Numbered from the stretch's first letter, positions 17,213-26,034 are shown. The stretch is DNA of 57,966 nt from Prevotella sp. (GCA_017557405.1 JAFYYV010000050.1:1-57966); one strand, 5' to 3'. The notes: generated by a model from the sequence alone, not told the origin. A program made the numbers and translations.

Positions 17213-18625
17213 TCGTATGAGCGACTCCCATAGCCTGTGAACGAATGGTCGGCGGTGAGCGAAGGTTTGTTCATCGACAAGACTGCAATGTTCTTGGTCA
17301 TCTAGGAATACTTTCTTCATGCGCATGGCCATTGTTTCATCGTAGAAGAAAATGTTTGCCTCGAAATTGTTTTCAAAAGAACGGAAGTCGATGTTGGTGC
17401 TTCCGCAAGTGCATAATGAGTCGTCGGCAACAAGTAGTTTGCTATGGTTGAACCCTGCTTCGTAGAGATAGACCTTCACTCCAGCATCCAATGTTTCGAC
17501 AAGATAGGAACGTGACGCCCATTCAAGCAATCGTGAGTCGGGATGGGTGGGCACCATGAGACGAACGTCAACTCCAGCGAGTGCTGCTGTGCGCATAGCG
17601 AAGAGAATGGGTTCTGTTGGAAGGAAATAAGGAGTCTCCATATAGACGTATTGTTTCGCTTCGAGAAGGATGCGAACATAGCCTTGCATGATGTCGGGCC
17701 ATTGGGCAATGGGACTGCTTGTGACAACTTGAGCCAAATTGGGTGTTGGCAGTTGGGTGTCGGTTGTTGGTTGCTCCGGATAGTATTCCTCTCCGCTGAC
17801 AAGAGTTCGATCGACGAAATACCAATCGACGAGAAAGGCGCGTTGTATGCCATAGACAGCTCCACCACGAACAAGAAGATGGGTGTCGCGCCATGAAGAA
17901 CGGGTCGTTCCACGAAGATATCGCATAGCGATGTTCATACCACCAATGAATCCCAATTCTCCATCAATGATGCAGAGCTTTCGGTGGTTACGATAGTTGA
18001 CTTTGCTGGTGAAGGCTGGGAAGTGAACGGGCATGAATGCATGTACGTCAATACCACCAGAGCGCATGCGTTCGAAGAAGGAGTTGGGTACACGCCAGCA
18101 GCCCACATCATCGTAGATGAGTCGCACCTCGACACCTTGTTTGGCACGGTCGATGAGTGCGTCAGCTATGAGTTGTCCGAGTGGGTCATTTTCAATGATG
18201 TATGTGGAGAGGTGAATATGATGTCGAGCTTGTCCGATGGCTTTTAATAGGGATGTGAAGAACGAGAAACCATCGGTGAAAATCTCCACATTATTGTTCT
18301 TGAAAGGCAAGGCCCAGTTCTGTTGTGTGAATTGTCTTATCAGAGTGTTGTGTTTCTCAGGTAGTTGCAGGTCTCGCTGTTCGACGAAGCTAAGCATGGA
18401 GCGTTTGGTCAGTTGGTCGAGGCTTCGCTGACTAATATATTTCTCTTTGCGAGTGTTCTGGCCAAAGAAATAATAGAGCACAATGCCAATGAGTGGGATG
18501 AAGAGGAGGACGAGAAGCCAGGCCACGGTCTTAGCAGGCTGACGGTTGTCCATCAGCACGGCTGTCATCGCACTTATGATAGTGGCGACATAGATGATGA
18601 GTATGGCCCAGTGGAGGTAGATCAT
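17192..18625 (-). CDS. cls: Cardiolipin synthase (phospholipase D family)
   Basis: A 477-residue membrane enzyme. It has two N-terminal transmembrane helices (residues 1-25 and 33-54) and two HKD motifs: HRKLCIIDGELGFIGGMNI (from 214) and HSKLLVADDSLCTCGSTNID (from 394). It condenses two phosphatidylglycerol molecules to cardiolipin. An in-frame repeat peptide QPTTDTQLPTPN (about residues 285-296) lies in the linker between the two phospholipase D domains. It is probably the distal gene of the minus-strand set containing queE and queD; the 35-base gap is word-repeat DNA. Confidence 0.93.
   Translation of the reverse strand: MIYLHWAILIIYVATIISAMTAVLMDNRQPAKTVAWLLVLLFIPLIGIVLYYFFGQNTRKEKYISQRSLDQLTKRSMLSFVEQRDLQLPEKHNTLIRQFTQQNWALPFKNNNVEIFTDGFSFFTSLLKAIGQARHHIHLSTYIIENDPLGQLIADALIDRAKQGVEVRLIYDDVGCWRVPNSFFERMRSGGIDVHAFMPVHFPAFTSKVNYRNHRKLCIIDGELGFIGGMNIAMRYLRGTTRSSWRDTHLLVRGGAVYGIQRAFLVDWYFVDRTLVSGEEYYPEQPTTDTQLPTPNLAQVVTSSPIAQWPDIMQGYVRILLEAKQYVYMETPYFLPTEPILFAMRTAALAGVDVRLMVPTHPDSRLLEWASRSYLVETLDAGVKVYLYEAGFNHSKLLVADDSLCTCGSTNIDFRSFENNFEANIFFYDETMAMRMKKVFLDDQEHCSLVDEQTFAHRRPFVHRLWESLIRLLSPLL
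17735..17773 (-). repeat. In-frame NTQ-type peptide repeat inside cls
   Basis: The plus strand reads GGGTGTTGGCAGTTGGGTGT followed by CGGTTGTTGG. It is translated as QPTTDTQLPTPN between the two HKD domains. Confidence 0.7.
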
Positions 18626-18660
18626 TTTGGATGAGGGGTGAAGGATGAGAGATGAAAGTT

Positions 18661-19254
18661 TTATTTGAATCCCACGAGTTTATGTGTCTGGAGGGAGAGT
18701 CGCCATCGTGGATGGCGTTTGATATAGTCTATGCACTGCTGGATGATAAGATGGTTCTGGGTGGCATCTCTTGTATCGCAAGGTTGCAGATAATAATAGT
18801 CGGCTTGGATACCGAAGTCGTTGACATCCCCCGACATGTCGAAGATGCATTTCAGTTCGTTGCATCGTTCGACTACGACATTTTGTTTGGGTGAGATGGT
18901 CAGCCAGTCAAGATTGAATGGTGGCAGGTGGGTTCCATTACTTTCCATCGCCACTTCGTAGCCAACCTCGTGCAGACGGTCGATGAATGATTCATCAACC
19001 TGCAAAGTGGGTTCGCCTCCTGTCAGGACAATAAGGGGCAGGCTTGGGCGTTGGGTGTTAGATGTTGGGTGATAGATGTTGGCTATCTGAGTGAGAATCT
19101 CTTCGGTCGTGAGTTCTTTGTATCGAGCAAATTCGGTGTCACAAAAAGGACACTTCAGGTTGCACCCTGCGAACCTGACGAACACGGCTGCACGCCCAGT
19201 ATTGTGGCCTTCGCCTTGTAGGGAATAAAAGATTTCGTTGATTCTATAGCTCAT
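18661..19254 (-). CDS. queE: 7-carboxy-7-deazaguanine synthase (radical SAM)
   Basis: A 197-residue radical SAM enzyme converting 6-carboxytetrahydropterin to 7-carboxy-7-deazaguanine in queuosine/preQ1 synthesis. It has the cluster motif CNLKCPFCDT (C31, C35, C38), N-terminal INEIFYSLQGEGHNTGR and TGGEPTLQ for S-adenosylmethionine binding. It overlaps queD by 4 bases, the preceding pathway step. An inserted peptide HPTSNTQRPS (about residues 62-71) sits just before the LIVLTGGEP strand, close to the active site. Confidence 0.93.
   Translation of the reverse strand: MSYRINEIFYSLQGEGHNTGRAAVFVRFAGCNLKCPFCDTEFARYKELTTEEILTQIANIYHPTSNTQRPSLPLIVLTGGEPTLQVDESFIDRLHEVGYEVAMESNGTHLPPFNLDWLTISPKQNVVVERCNELKCIFDMSGDVNDFGIQADYYYLQPCDTRDATQNHLIIQQCIDYIKRHPRWRLSLQTHKLVGFK
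19039..19074 (-). repeat. In-frame NTQ-type peptide repeat inside queE
   Basis: The plus strand reads GGGCGTTGGGTGTTAGATG then TTGGGTGATAG, giving the peptide HPTSNTQRPS. It is nearly identical in sequence to intergenic words such as GGGTGTTGAATGTTGGG near 11215. Confidence 0.7.
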
Positions 19255-19589
19255 ACAAAATCCTTTTCGTAAATAGCAACATTGCCATCACTCTCTTGCA
19301 CTCGTGCCTTATAGCATTCTGGTATTTGTTCCGTAATCCATCGTGCGATGTTTTCGGCAGTAGGATTGAACGGAAGCACTTGGTTCAGGTTTTGGTGATC
19401 GAGCGGTCGCTTGATGCGTTTCTTCACTTCGGAAAAATCGATGACCATCCCGTCTTTGTTCAGTTCTTTAGAACGACAATAGACGGTGATTTTCCAATTA
19501 TGACCATGCATCTGGCAGCACTTGCTCTGATAGGAAAGTGCAAGTTGATGACTGGCGGAAATCTCAAATGTTTTTTCGATATAGTACAT
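19251..19589 (-). CDS. queD: 6-carboxy-5,6,7,8-tetrahydropterin synthase
   Basis: A 112-residue zinc enzyme making 6-carboxytetrahydropterin from dihydroneopterin triphosphate. Zinc-binding histidines are visible in SASHQLAL and CQMHGHNWKI; a catalytic cysteine precedes the latter. Length is typical for the short queD form. It directly precedes queE. No queC or queF is present in the window. Confidence 0.92.
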   Translation of the reverse strand: MYYIEKTFEISASHQLALSYQSKCCQMHGHNWKITVYCRSKELNKDGMVIDFSEVKKRIKRPLDHQNLNQVLPFNPTAENIARWITEQIPECYKARVQESDGNVAIYEKDFV

Positions 19590-19639
19590 TGGAAATTATT
19601 TTATTTTATTTTTGATATTCGATATTTGAAAAAGAGGGT

Positions 19640-21361
19640 TTATGAATCTGAGAGTCCTTTTCTTTTTTGCAAGAACGCCAACTCGCTGATGGCGAAATCG
19701 CTATTTTCGGGTTCGTCGAGCATTTGCTGCAACATAGCTTTGGCTTCGTCAAACTTCTGTTGTTCAATAAGGACATAGGCTTTTCGCCGCTTGAGGAAGC
19801 TTATGAAGGCTTTGATGTGAGGTGGAGGTGTTTCGTTCTCGTCTTCAATGGGATTCTGAGCTTCGCTCATCAAATTGTCAATGATATCGAGGGCTCGGAA
19901 GTCGGCGCTGTTGACCATGCAGTTCACATATTCCTCCGTGTAGGTGATGCGTCTGATGGGCATTGTCATCTCCAGATAATAATATGCTTTTTCGTATTGC
20001 TCGAGTTCGGTGTAACAGAAACCGATGAGGTAGCAGATGTGGAAGAACAACTCTTTCTCAGAAGGTTTCATGTCTTTTACCTGCGATTTGCAATACTGAT
20101 AAGCGTTTTCCAGATAACGTATTGCCTCGTAGAAACGTTTGTCTCTGTACATGACTGAGCCCATGAAGATGTTGAAACTCAGATGAGAATCCATGCATTC
20201 GCTGATGAGTCGTTGTTCTTCAGTGAGTTCCTCGGGATTTGTCTTGATTAGTTCCAACGCCTCTTTCCACATATAATGAAACTTGTCGAGTCGTTGTTTG
20301 GGCGACGACAAATCATAAGCAGTCAGGAACGAACAGATGGCTGGACGGTTTTCCCGACTACCAAATTGAATATTTGAAGTTGGATGATGCGTGATGGATA
20401 GTGGCACAACAGAGATGGTGACTCTGAAATAGAGAGTTTGATCTGCTTTGCGCTCAGCTTTGAGGTGAATGTTGATATTACGTTCAGCTTCGGGCATTGA
20501 AGGTGCAGCATATTTCAGATTAAGCAATGTTTCATCGGCAATGAAATCACCTCCTTTTATCAATGGGTTTGAAAGATGGTAGGCCAAGATGGCATCAGAG
20601 TTTTCCATCGAGTCGATGCTATCGTTTGCAATGATGGTGAGTCGTTGCGGAACGATGTCTTTCAAATCCAGTGCAGTAGCTAAAACGTTTCTCAATTCCA
20701 AAGGTTCAGCTTCGTTGCTACGCCAGCCAGGACCATCATCTTGATGCATGATTTCCTGCTCGCTCAGCAATTCCAACTCGCGCTTCCATTGAGCTTTGTC
20801 TTTCTCGGCATCATGATTCTCCGCCTGTTCGTTGTCTTTTTGGGATTCGTTGAATTGTCTGATAAACGCGTTTCGGCATTGGAACGAACTATTCATCGCA
20901 CGTTTCAGCACTTGCTGAGCTGTTTTTTGTTCAAGCAAGATGTTGGTGATAGCATGAATATCGACGTTGTTGCTACCATCGGAAATTGAATAGATGGCAC
21001 GCGTGTTCTCGATGTTGATGTTACATGAATTGCAGACGGTACGCACGAGATGAATGTTCTCAACGCTTGTCTGATAGAAGAACAAGAACAACAAGTCAAC
21101 GTAGGGGGTGTCCTTTTTTATCCTGATGCTGAAATGTCCGCTTTGGAATTCGAATATGGCAACCTCTTCATCGTCTTCCGTCTGCCATTTGCACTCGCAG
21201 TTCAAACCTTTCAGCGCTTGTGCAACAGTATCTTTCCGTTGGTTTTGTATGTCAACCAGCGGATCTTTTTGTTCTTTTTTTTGTTTGTCATTCTGATAGT
21301 GTGTCATGAAAATCACCGCTCCGATGATAATCAAAGACAACACTATGATAAAAATATCCAT
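19640..21361 (-). CDS. Membrane-anchored protein with C-terminal tetratricopeptide-like helices
   Basis: A 573-residue protein of unknown function. Residues 1-20 form one transmembrane anchor, followed by a charged linker. The middle (about 40-320) has no motif I recognise. The C-terminal 200 residues (SVMYRDKRFYEAIRYLENAYQYCK ... ELEQYEKAYYYLEMTMP) read as tetratricopeptide-type helix pairs. It begins 17 bases after the dnaG stop. An NTQ-type peptide HHPTSNIQFG lies at about residues 325-334. Confidence 0.7.
   Translation of the reverse strand: MDIFIIVLSLIIIGAVIFMTHYQNDKQKKEQKDPLVDIQNQRKDTVAQALKGLNCECKWQTEDDEEVAIFEFQSGHFSIRIKKDTPYVDLLFLFFYQTSVENIHLVRTVCNSCNINIENTRAIYSISDGSNNVDIHAITNILLEQKTAQQVLKRAMNSSFQCRNAFIRQFNESQKDNEQAENHDAEKDKAQWKRELELLSEQEIMHQDDGPGWRSNEAEPLELRNVLATALDLKDIVPQRLTIIANDSIDSMENSDAILAYHLSNPLIKGGDFIADETLLNLKYAAPSMPEAERNINIHLKAERKADQTLYFRVTISVVPLSITHHPTSNIQFGSRENRPAICSFLTAYDLSSPKQRLDKFHYMWKEALELIKTNPEELTEEQRLISECMDSHLSFNIFMGSVMYRDKRFYEAIRYLENAYQYCKSQVKDMKPSEKELFFHICYLIGFCYTELEQYEKAYYYLEMTMPIRRITYTEEYVNCMVNSADFRALDIIDNLMSEAQNPIEDENETPPPHIKAFISFLKRRKAYVLIEQQKFDEAKAMLQQMLDEPENSDFAISELAFLQKRKGLSDS
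20360..20392 (-). repeat. In-frame NTQ-type peptide repeat in the 19640-21361 gene
   Basis: Encodes HHPTSNIQFG; the same HPTSN core is found in queE. The plus-strand DNA is AATATTTGAAGTTGGATGATG-like (split words TTGAAGTTGG and ATGATGCG). Confidence 0.6.
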
Positions 21362-21378
21362 ATACTCCTCCTTGATGT

Positions 21379-23322
21379 CTATAGAATTATGTTGCTTCCT
21401 ACCTTTTTCGCCAATGCGTTCCTCATTTCCGATTTCTCCATGAATTCGGTCATCAGTTCGCGGGTTCGCTCGGCACTATTTTGTACGTTGGTGATTTCTC
21501 TCTTTATTTCTTTCAGTCGTTTGTCCAGATAATCCATCCTGAAATCGAGCACCAGATGCATAGCTTGTTGCTGAAGCGTTTCGATATCCAACTGTGGCTG
21601 TTGGGTGTCGGGCAAATGGAATTGATCTTGTGTCAACTCGACGGCAATTCGACTGATATTGATATCGTCGTGATTGATGAAATACGATTCGGCTTTCGTT
21701 CCATCTGCGCCGCATTTCTCGGTCGCTTCGTCCAAGATTCGGTTGAAGAGTTCGTTGCTGAAACGCAATCCGTCTTCCGCCAAATTGTAGGCGAAGAATT
21801 GAGCAACAGTCAGGTTCGTCGTGTTTCCGTCATCTGTCTCAACATTTTCAAATATCACTTGTTCACCAAATCGAATCAGCATTTGGATGATCATGCGTTC
21901 CACTTTCTCAGAAGCCCCTGTGTTGTTCGCAACCGCTGAAACGGGTGTTGGATGTTGGTTGGTTGGTGCTGGTTGTTGAGCATCGGTTGTCGATTGCTGA
22001 TTGTTTCCGTTTTTCGCATCACGAATGAATCGGTTCATCTGATTGATGAGCGTAGCTTCGTTGATGCCCATTCGTTGAGAACAGTCTTGAATGTATGTGT
22101 CGCGCAGGATTGGATTTTGCACCACCGAGATGCTCTTCACGATGGAGTTGATGGCTTCCGACCGTTTTAGCGGGTCGCGCTCGTTGCGTAGCAGCAAGTC
22201 AGTTTTGAACTGAATGAAATCAGTTTGATGTTGCTCGATATACTGCTTGAAGTCGTTGGCCGTATGCTTTCGGGCAAACGAATCAGGGTCGTCGCCATCA
22301 GGCAGAAGCAACACTTTCATGTTCATTCCTTCTGCCAGCATCATGTCAGTTCCGCGCAATGCGGCGTGGATTCCAGCTTCATCACCATCATAGAGAAGAA
22401 CGACGTTTTGGGTGAACCGCCGCAGGATATGAATCTGATGCACCGAGAGAGCGGTTCCTGAGTTCGCCACCACGTTCTTGATACCAGCTTGATGCATTGC
22501 GATGACGTCAGTATAGCCTTCCACCATGTAGACGCAGTCTTCTTTGGCGATGGCTCGTTTGGCTTGATAGATGCCGTAGAGTTCGCGGTCTTTATGGTAG
22601 ATGTCGCTATCGGGTGAGTTTACGTATTTCTGTTGCACACCTTTCGTGGCAGCATCGAGCTTGCGTCCACCGAATCCAACCACCTTTCCGCTGACGCCAA
22701 TCCACGGGAAGATTACTCGTCCAGCAAAGCGGTCGATGAGCTCACCGCGTTCGTTCTTATAGCAGATGCCCACTTTCTCGATGAACTCAGGCTTGTATCC
22801 TTTTTGAATGGCTTCTCGTGCAAAGGCCAAACGGTCGTTGGGGTCGAATCCCAGTTGGAACTCGCGTATGATATCGTCGCGTATTCCACGTTGACGGAAA
22901 TATTGCATACCGATAGCCACACCATCAGTCGTGTTGTGGAGTGTGTCTTCGAAATACTTCAAGGCGAATTCATTCACGATAAACATCGATTCACGGTTGC
23001 TTTGCTCCTCCTTCTCCGCATCGCTCAATTCGCGTTCCACAATCTCGATGTGATATTTGTTGGCGAGCCATCTGAGTGCTTCGGGGTAGGTTATCTGCTC
23101 ATGTTCCATAATGAACGTGATGGGCGTGCCACCCTTGCCGCAACCGAAGCAGTGGCAGGTATTGCGGGCAGGCGTCACTATGAACGAGGGAGTCTTCTCA
23201 TTGTGGAAGGGGCACAAACCTTTGTAGTTGGCACCGCTTTTACGCAATGTCACAAACTCCGACACCACATCCACAATGTTGGCAGCGTCTTTTATTTTCT
23301 CAACCGTTTGTCTGTCTATCAT
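21379..23322 (-). CDS. dnaG: DNA primase
   Basis: A 647-residue replication primase. It has the zinc-binding CHC2 domain (C37, H40, C58, C61 in CPFH ... CHCFGCG), the TOPRIM core with E268 in VEGYTD and D312/D314 in YDGDEAG, and a C-terminal helicase-binding region. A 23-residue Asn/Gln/Thr/Pro-rich stretch (about 440-462, DAQQPAPTNQHPTP) separates the polymerase and helicase-binding parts and is the longest NTQ-type insertion here. The gene starts 8 bases after the upstream secreted-protein gene, so it is probably co-transcribed with it. No rpsU or rpoD neighbours it, unlike the classical macromolecular synthesis operon. Confidence 0.95.
   Translation of the reverse strand: MIDRQTVEKIKDAANIVDVVSEFVTLRKSGANYKGLCPFHNEKTPSFIVTPARNTCHCFGCGKGGTPITFIMEHEQITYPEALRWLANKYHIEIVERELSDAEKEEQSNRESMFIVNEFALKYFEDTLHNTTDGVAIGMQYFRQRGIRDDIIREFQLGFDPNDRLAFAREAIQKGYKPEFIEKVGICYKNERGELIDRFAGRVIFPWIGVSGKVVGFGGRKLDAATKGVQQKYVNSPDSDIYHKDRELYGIYQAKRAIAKEDCVYMVEGYTDVIAMHQAGIKNVVANSGTALSVHQIHILRRFTQNVVLLYDGDEAGIHAALRGTDMMLAEGMNMKVLLLPDGDDPDSFARKHTANDFKQYIEQHQTDFIQFKTDLLLRNERDPLKRSEAINSIVKSISVVQNPILRDTYIQDCSQRMGINEATLINQMNRFIRDAKNGNNQQSTTDAQQPAPTNQHPTPVSAVANNTGASEKVERMIIQMLIRFGEQVIFENVETDDGNTTNLTVAQFFAYNLAEDGLRFSNELFNRILDEATEKCGADGTKAESYFINHDDINISRIAVELTQDQFHLPDTQQPQLDIETLQQQAMHLVLDFRMDYLDKRLKEIKREITNVQNSAERTRELMTEFMEKSEMRNALAKKVGSNIIL
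21937..22005 (-). repeat. In-frame NTQ-type peptide repeat inside dnaG
   Basis: The plus strand has iterated GGTGTTGGATGTTGG, GGTTGGTGCTGG and GGTTGTCGATTGC words. It is translated as a 23-residue disordered linker. Confidence 0.75.
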
Positions 23323-23330
23323 TTCGTTTC

Positions 23331-23930
23331 TTAGTCGTGAATCATGTTCATAGCTTCGAAGGCCTGATGCAGTTCAGAAGCGGGACGACCGCAATAGATA
23401 GCATCGCCGAAGAACTCGTGATCCTCCGAACTAATGTCTTCCTGCTTCTCTTTGAGCACCTTCTTTGTATTCTTGTCTACTTTCTTGTCAATCATCCAGA
23501 TGGGGCCGTTGTTGTCATAATAATAGCGTCGTTCGGTGAGCCCACCATCGCCATAATCGTTGCGAATGAAGGCGAACATCAGTCTTCCTTCATTGTCATA
23601 GAGGAATTCCTGATAAAAGACGCCCGATGTCTGGCGAGCCAGCACCAACGTGCAGGGATAAACCTCGAGTTCTTTAAACATCTCGGAGTTGTCGAAAAAG
23701 AACTCCGTCTTCATGTGGGAGTCGCCATTAGGGTCGTTTGTCCACGATTCAAAGACTTGATAGTTCTTCTTGGGACCTTTCATTCCCTTCTCAGCCAGTT
23801 GTTGTGCTTTGGCGTAAGCCGTACGTATCTCAGCCAATCTTGCTTTTGTCTTCGCATTCTGGGCGTTGATGTTGTTGGCGCCCAATGTAATGGCTATGAT
23901 GGCCAGCACGATGATTCTCAATGTCTTCAT
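23331..23930 (-). CDS. Secreted protein of unknown function
   Basis: A 199-residue protein with a signal peptide (MKTLRIIVLAIIAITLGANNINAQ). The mature part has a lysine-rich helix followed by antiparallel-strand-like segments with aromatic repeats (YQEFLYDNEGRLMFAFIRND, RRYYYDNNGPIWMIDKK), the style of MORN- or toast_rack-like periplasmic domains. I do not recognise the family. It lies between the esterase gene (29 bases upstream) and dnaG (8 bases downstream). Confidence 0.65.
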   Translation of the reverse strand: MKTLRIIVLAIIAITLGANNINAQNAKTKARLAEIRTAYAKAQQLAEKGMKGPKKNYQVFESWTNDPNGDSHMKTEFFFDNSEMFKELEVYPCTLVLARQTSGVFYQEFLYDNEGRLMFAFIRNDYGDGGLTERRYYYDNNGPIWMIDKKVDKNTKKVLKEKQEDISSEDHEFFGDAIYCGRPASELHQAFEAMNMIHD

Positions 23931-23959
23931 ATTATTTATCCTTTATCGTTTTTTCTTTA

Positions 23960-25648
23960 TCATTTAGCGAAGCGCAAGTATTCAGCCAGCGGCGAACCAT
24001 TTTGGCGAAGTCCCTTTGCAAAGCTTTGCGCGTTCAATTGCGCCCCTATCTTCGAAGCATGGGTGTGGTCTTTCTTGAAATAGACGCCCGCTTTCTGCTT
24101 GATGCGTTCCACCTTCTGCTTGGCCTTCTCCTTGTTTTTCGGCAGTTTCTTCACGGCGAACATCTTATCGAGCGCATCGGCAGAAATGTTGTGCATATCG
24201 ATGAATTCCACGCCTGTCTCTTCCACCACCTCGCGATACCATTTTCCGTATGTATTATCGCGTCGCTCAATGCGACCGCCTGGCCACTCGTTGCGCGGAG
24301 TGAGCGATACGAGAATCGGCGTAGCTCCCTTCTCTCTCGTATCGTCAATCATCTTCTTCAGATACCAACCGAACGAGTAAACCACCTCGTAGGTTCCATC
24401 GTCCATCTTGTAAACGTGCAGCGTATCTTTTGCGCTGGGAATCACGCCGCGAGCCTTCGCGTCGGTAATGGGACAGATGTCATTATGGCCGAATTGGATA
24501 GTCACAAAATCGCCAGGTTGCAACGATTCATACACCCTGTCCCACAAGCCTTCGCGAATGAACGAACGTGTGGAGCGACCTGCACGAGCGGCGTTGATGA
24601 GAGTGATTCTGTTCTCGTCGAACACCGTCGAAGCCTGCGAAGCCCATCCCCACATTCCATCCTCTTCGTTGTCGAAATTCTTCACCGTCGAGTCGCCTGT
24701 AAAGAAAACGCGAGGTTTGCCGTTGGTGGTGATATACTTCTGTGGAATCTCGACCTTCATCATCGCCTTCAGCGGCTTCAACTGCAGGTCTTGGCTCTCG
24801 AAGATGCCCATAGCGGCGCTTTCAGCATTCATTTCGGCGCCAAACTTCGACGTGTGAATCTTGTCGCCCAGGAAATGATAGTCAACCTTCCAGCGACTGT
24901 AGCTGTCGAGTTTTGCCCCGCTTATCTCGTTCAAGTCGATGAAAGGCACTCCTTCAGCGTTTGCCACTTGAATCGCCCACTCCGTGTGAGGTTTCCGGAC
25001 AATCTTCCCCTTGTTGTCGTAGGCGTTGCGAGGTGTGAGCGACATCAGAATAGGATTGGCTCCTTTCGCACGAATCTCGCTGATATAACGGCGCAGATAG
25101 TTGCCGTAGCTGTAGACGGTGTCGTTGGTTTGCTTGCGCTCGTTAAAACCAACAATCATCGTATCGGGGTCGACGCCGTTAATGACACCACGAGCCCTCC
25201 TCGCATCGAAGAAATCAGCTTGGTCATTGTGGCCAATTGAAACAAGCACCCAATCGCCTGGCTTCAGCGCCTCGCGAATGGCTGGCCAGAGGTCTGTATA
25301 GAACGTTCGTGTGGACATTCCGCCCAGCGCCTGATTCTCCACTGAAATCTTGTTCGCATCGAAATATTTCGGGAAGAAATAGCCCCAACCCCATTGTCCG
25401 TTGTTGCCGTTTCCCAGCGTTCCGTTGCGCATCGTACTATTGCCGATAAGGAACATCACGGGATTCGTTCCCTTGCGTGTGGAGCCTGGTTGCGGGCGGC
25501 TCATCAACGCTTTGGCAATCGAATCGGGCGTGTTGTCCACCACCTTTTCGGTGTCTCCAATCGGGTCGGGCAGGTTGTCGAATCCCTGTGCCCCAACCGA
25601 TAGGATTGAAGCCAGCACAAGAGCTATTGTTGCGAAACGTCGTCTCAT
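23960..25648 (-). CDS. Twin-domain SGNH/GDSL esterase, rhamnogalacturonan acetylesterase-like
   Basis: A 562-residue exported protein; the start at MRRRFATIALVLASILSVGAQ gives a good signal peptide and lies downstream of the -7 box. Two tandem SGNH hydrolase domains of CE12 type follow. Domain 1 has FLIGNSTMRNG (GNS in place of GDS), GHND and a DxxH in GDKIHTS. Domain 2 has FFTGDSTVKN, FGHND and DHTHAS. Both therefore keep Ser, Asp and His, suggesting two active sites removing acetyl groups from pectin-type polysaccharide. It is the first gene of a minus-strand set reaching dnaG; there are no other polysaccharide-utilisation genes nearby. Confidence 0.85.
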   Translation of the reverse strand: MRRRFATIALVLASILSVGAQGFDNLPDPIGDTEKVVDNTPDSIAKALMSRPQPGSTRKGTNPVMFLIGNSTMRNGTLGNGNNGQWGWGYFFPKYFDANKISVENQALGGMSTRTFYTDLWPAIREALKPGDWVLVSIGHNDQADFFDARRARGVINGVDPDTMIVGFNERKQTNDTVYSYGNYLRRYISEIRAKGANPILMSLTPRNAYDNKGKIVRKPHTEWAIQVANAEGVPFIDLNEISGAKLDSYSRWKVDYHFLGDKIHTSKFGAEMNAESAAMGIFESQDLQLKPLKAMMKVEIPQKYITTNGKPRVFFTGDSTVKNFDNEEDGMWGWASQASTVFDENRITLINAARAGRSTRSFIREGLWDRVYESLQPGDFVTIQFGHNDICPITDAKARGVIPSAKDTLHVYKMDDGTYEVVYSFGWYLKKMIDDTREKGATPILVSLTPRNEWPGGRIERRDNTYGKWYREVVEETGVEFIDMHNISADALDKMFAVKKLPKNKEKAKQKVERIKQKAGVYFKKDHTHASKIGAQLNAQSFAKGLRQNGSPLAEYLRFAK

Positions 25649-25676
25649 CGTTTTTGTTTTACTTTCAACTATTCTG

Positions 25677-25684
25677 CAAAGATA
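25677..25684 (-). promoter_or_regulatory. -7 box of the esterase-to-dnaG gene set
   Basis: TATCTTTG on the minus strand, 28 bases before the chosen ATG at 25648. Confidence 0.65.
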
Positions 25685-25924
25685 CAGAAAAATCATCACA
25701 AAGTCGCATTTTTTTCGCAAAATATCGTGCGTGTATATTTGAAAACGAAAGAACCTATAGGAAATTCTTATGAATTATCCTGACAAAACACCTTCATTTT
25801 TTGCTTCTTGACAGAGATTCGTGCATTTTGGGGCGAAAAATCGCGATTTTCCAGCGATTTGTTTAATCGGTTGATAATCAGATGGTTGTGCATTTTTAAA
25901 TAATCATCCTGTTTTTTCCTCAAT

Positions 25925-26034
25925 GTCAAAGCTATGCTTTCGCATTGTCAAAGCTATGGAATGAGGCGGTCAAAGCTATGCTTTCATCGCTCCATTTGTG
26001 GTCTTTGACAACGTCAAAAGCCACCTTTGACCCG
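25925..26034. repeat. 22-bp periodic array B, five units
   Basis: Units start at 25925, 25947, 25969, 25991 and 26013. The first three share GTCAAAGCTATG; the fourth is in the opposite sense (TTTGTGGTCTTTGAC), the fifth GTCAAAAGCCAC. Centre words are CTATG, CTATG, CTATG, GTGGT and GCCAC. The array sits in the 655-base gap between the divergent esterase and methyltransferase genes. The rest of that gap is AT-rich, with no gene seen. Confidence 0.85.

Noticed and set aside
23921-25240. A 439-codon plus-strand open frame opposite the esterase
   Set aside because: The esterase has both SGNH domains intact; the antisense frame has no motif.
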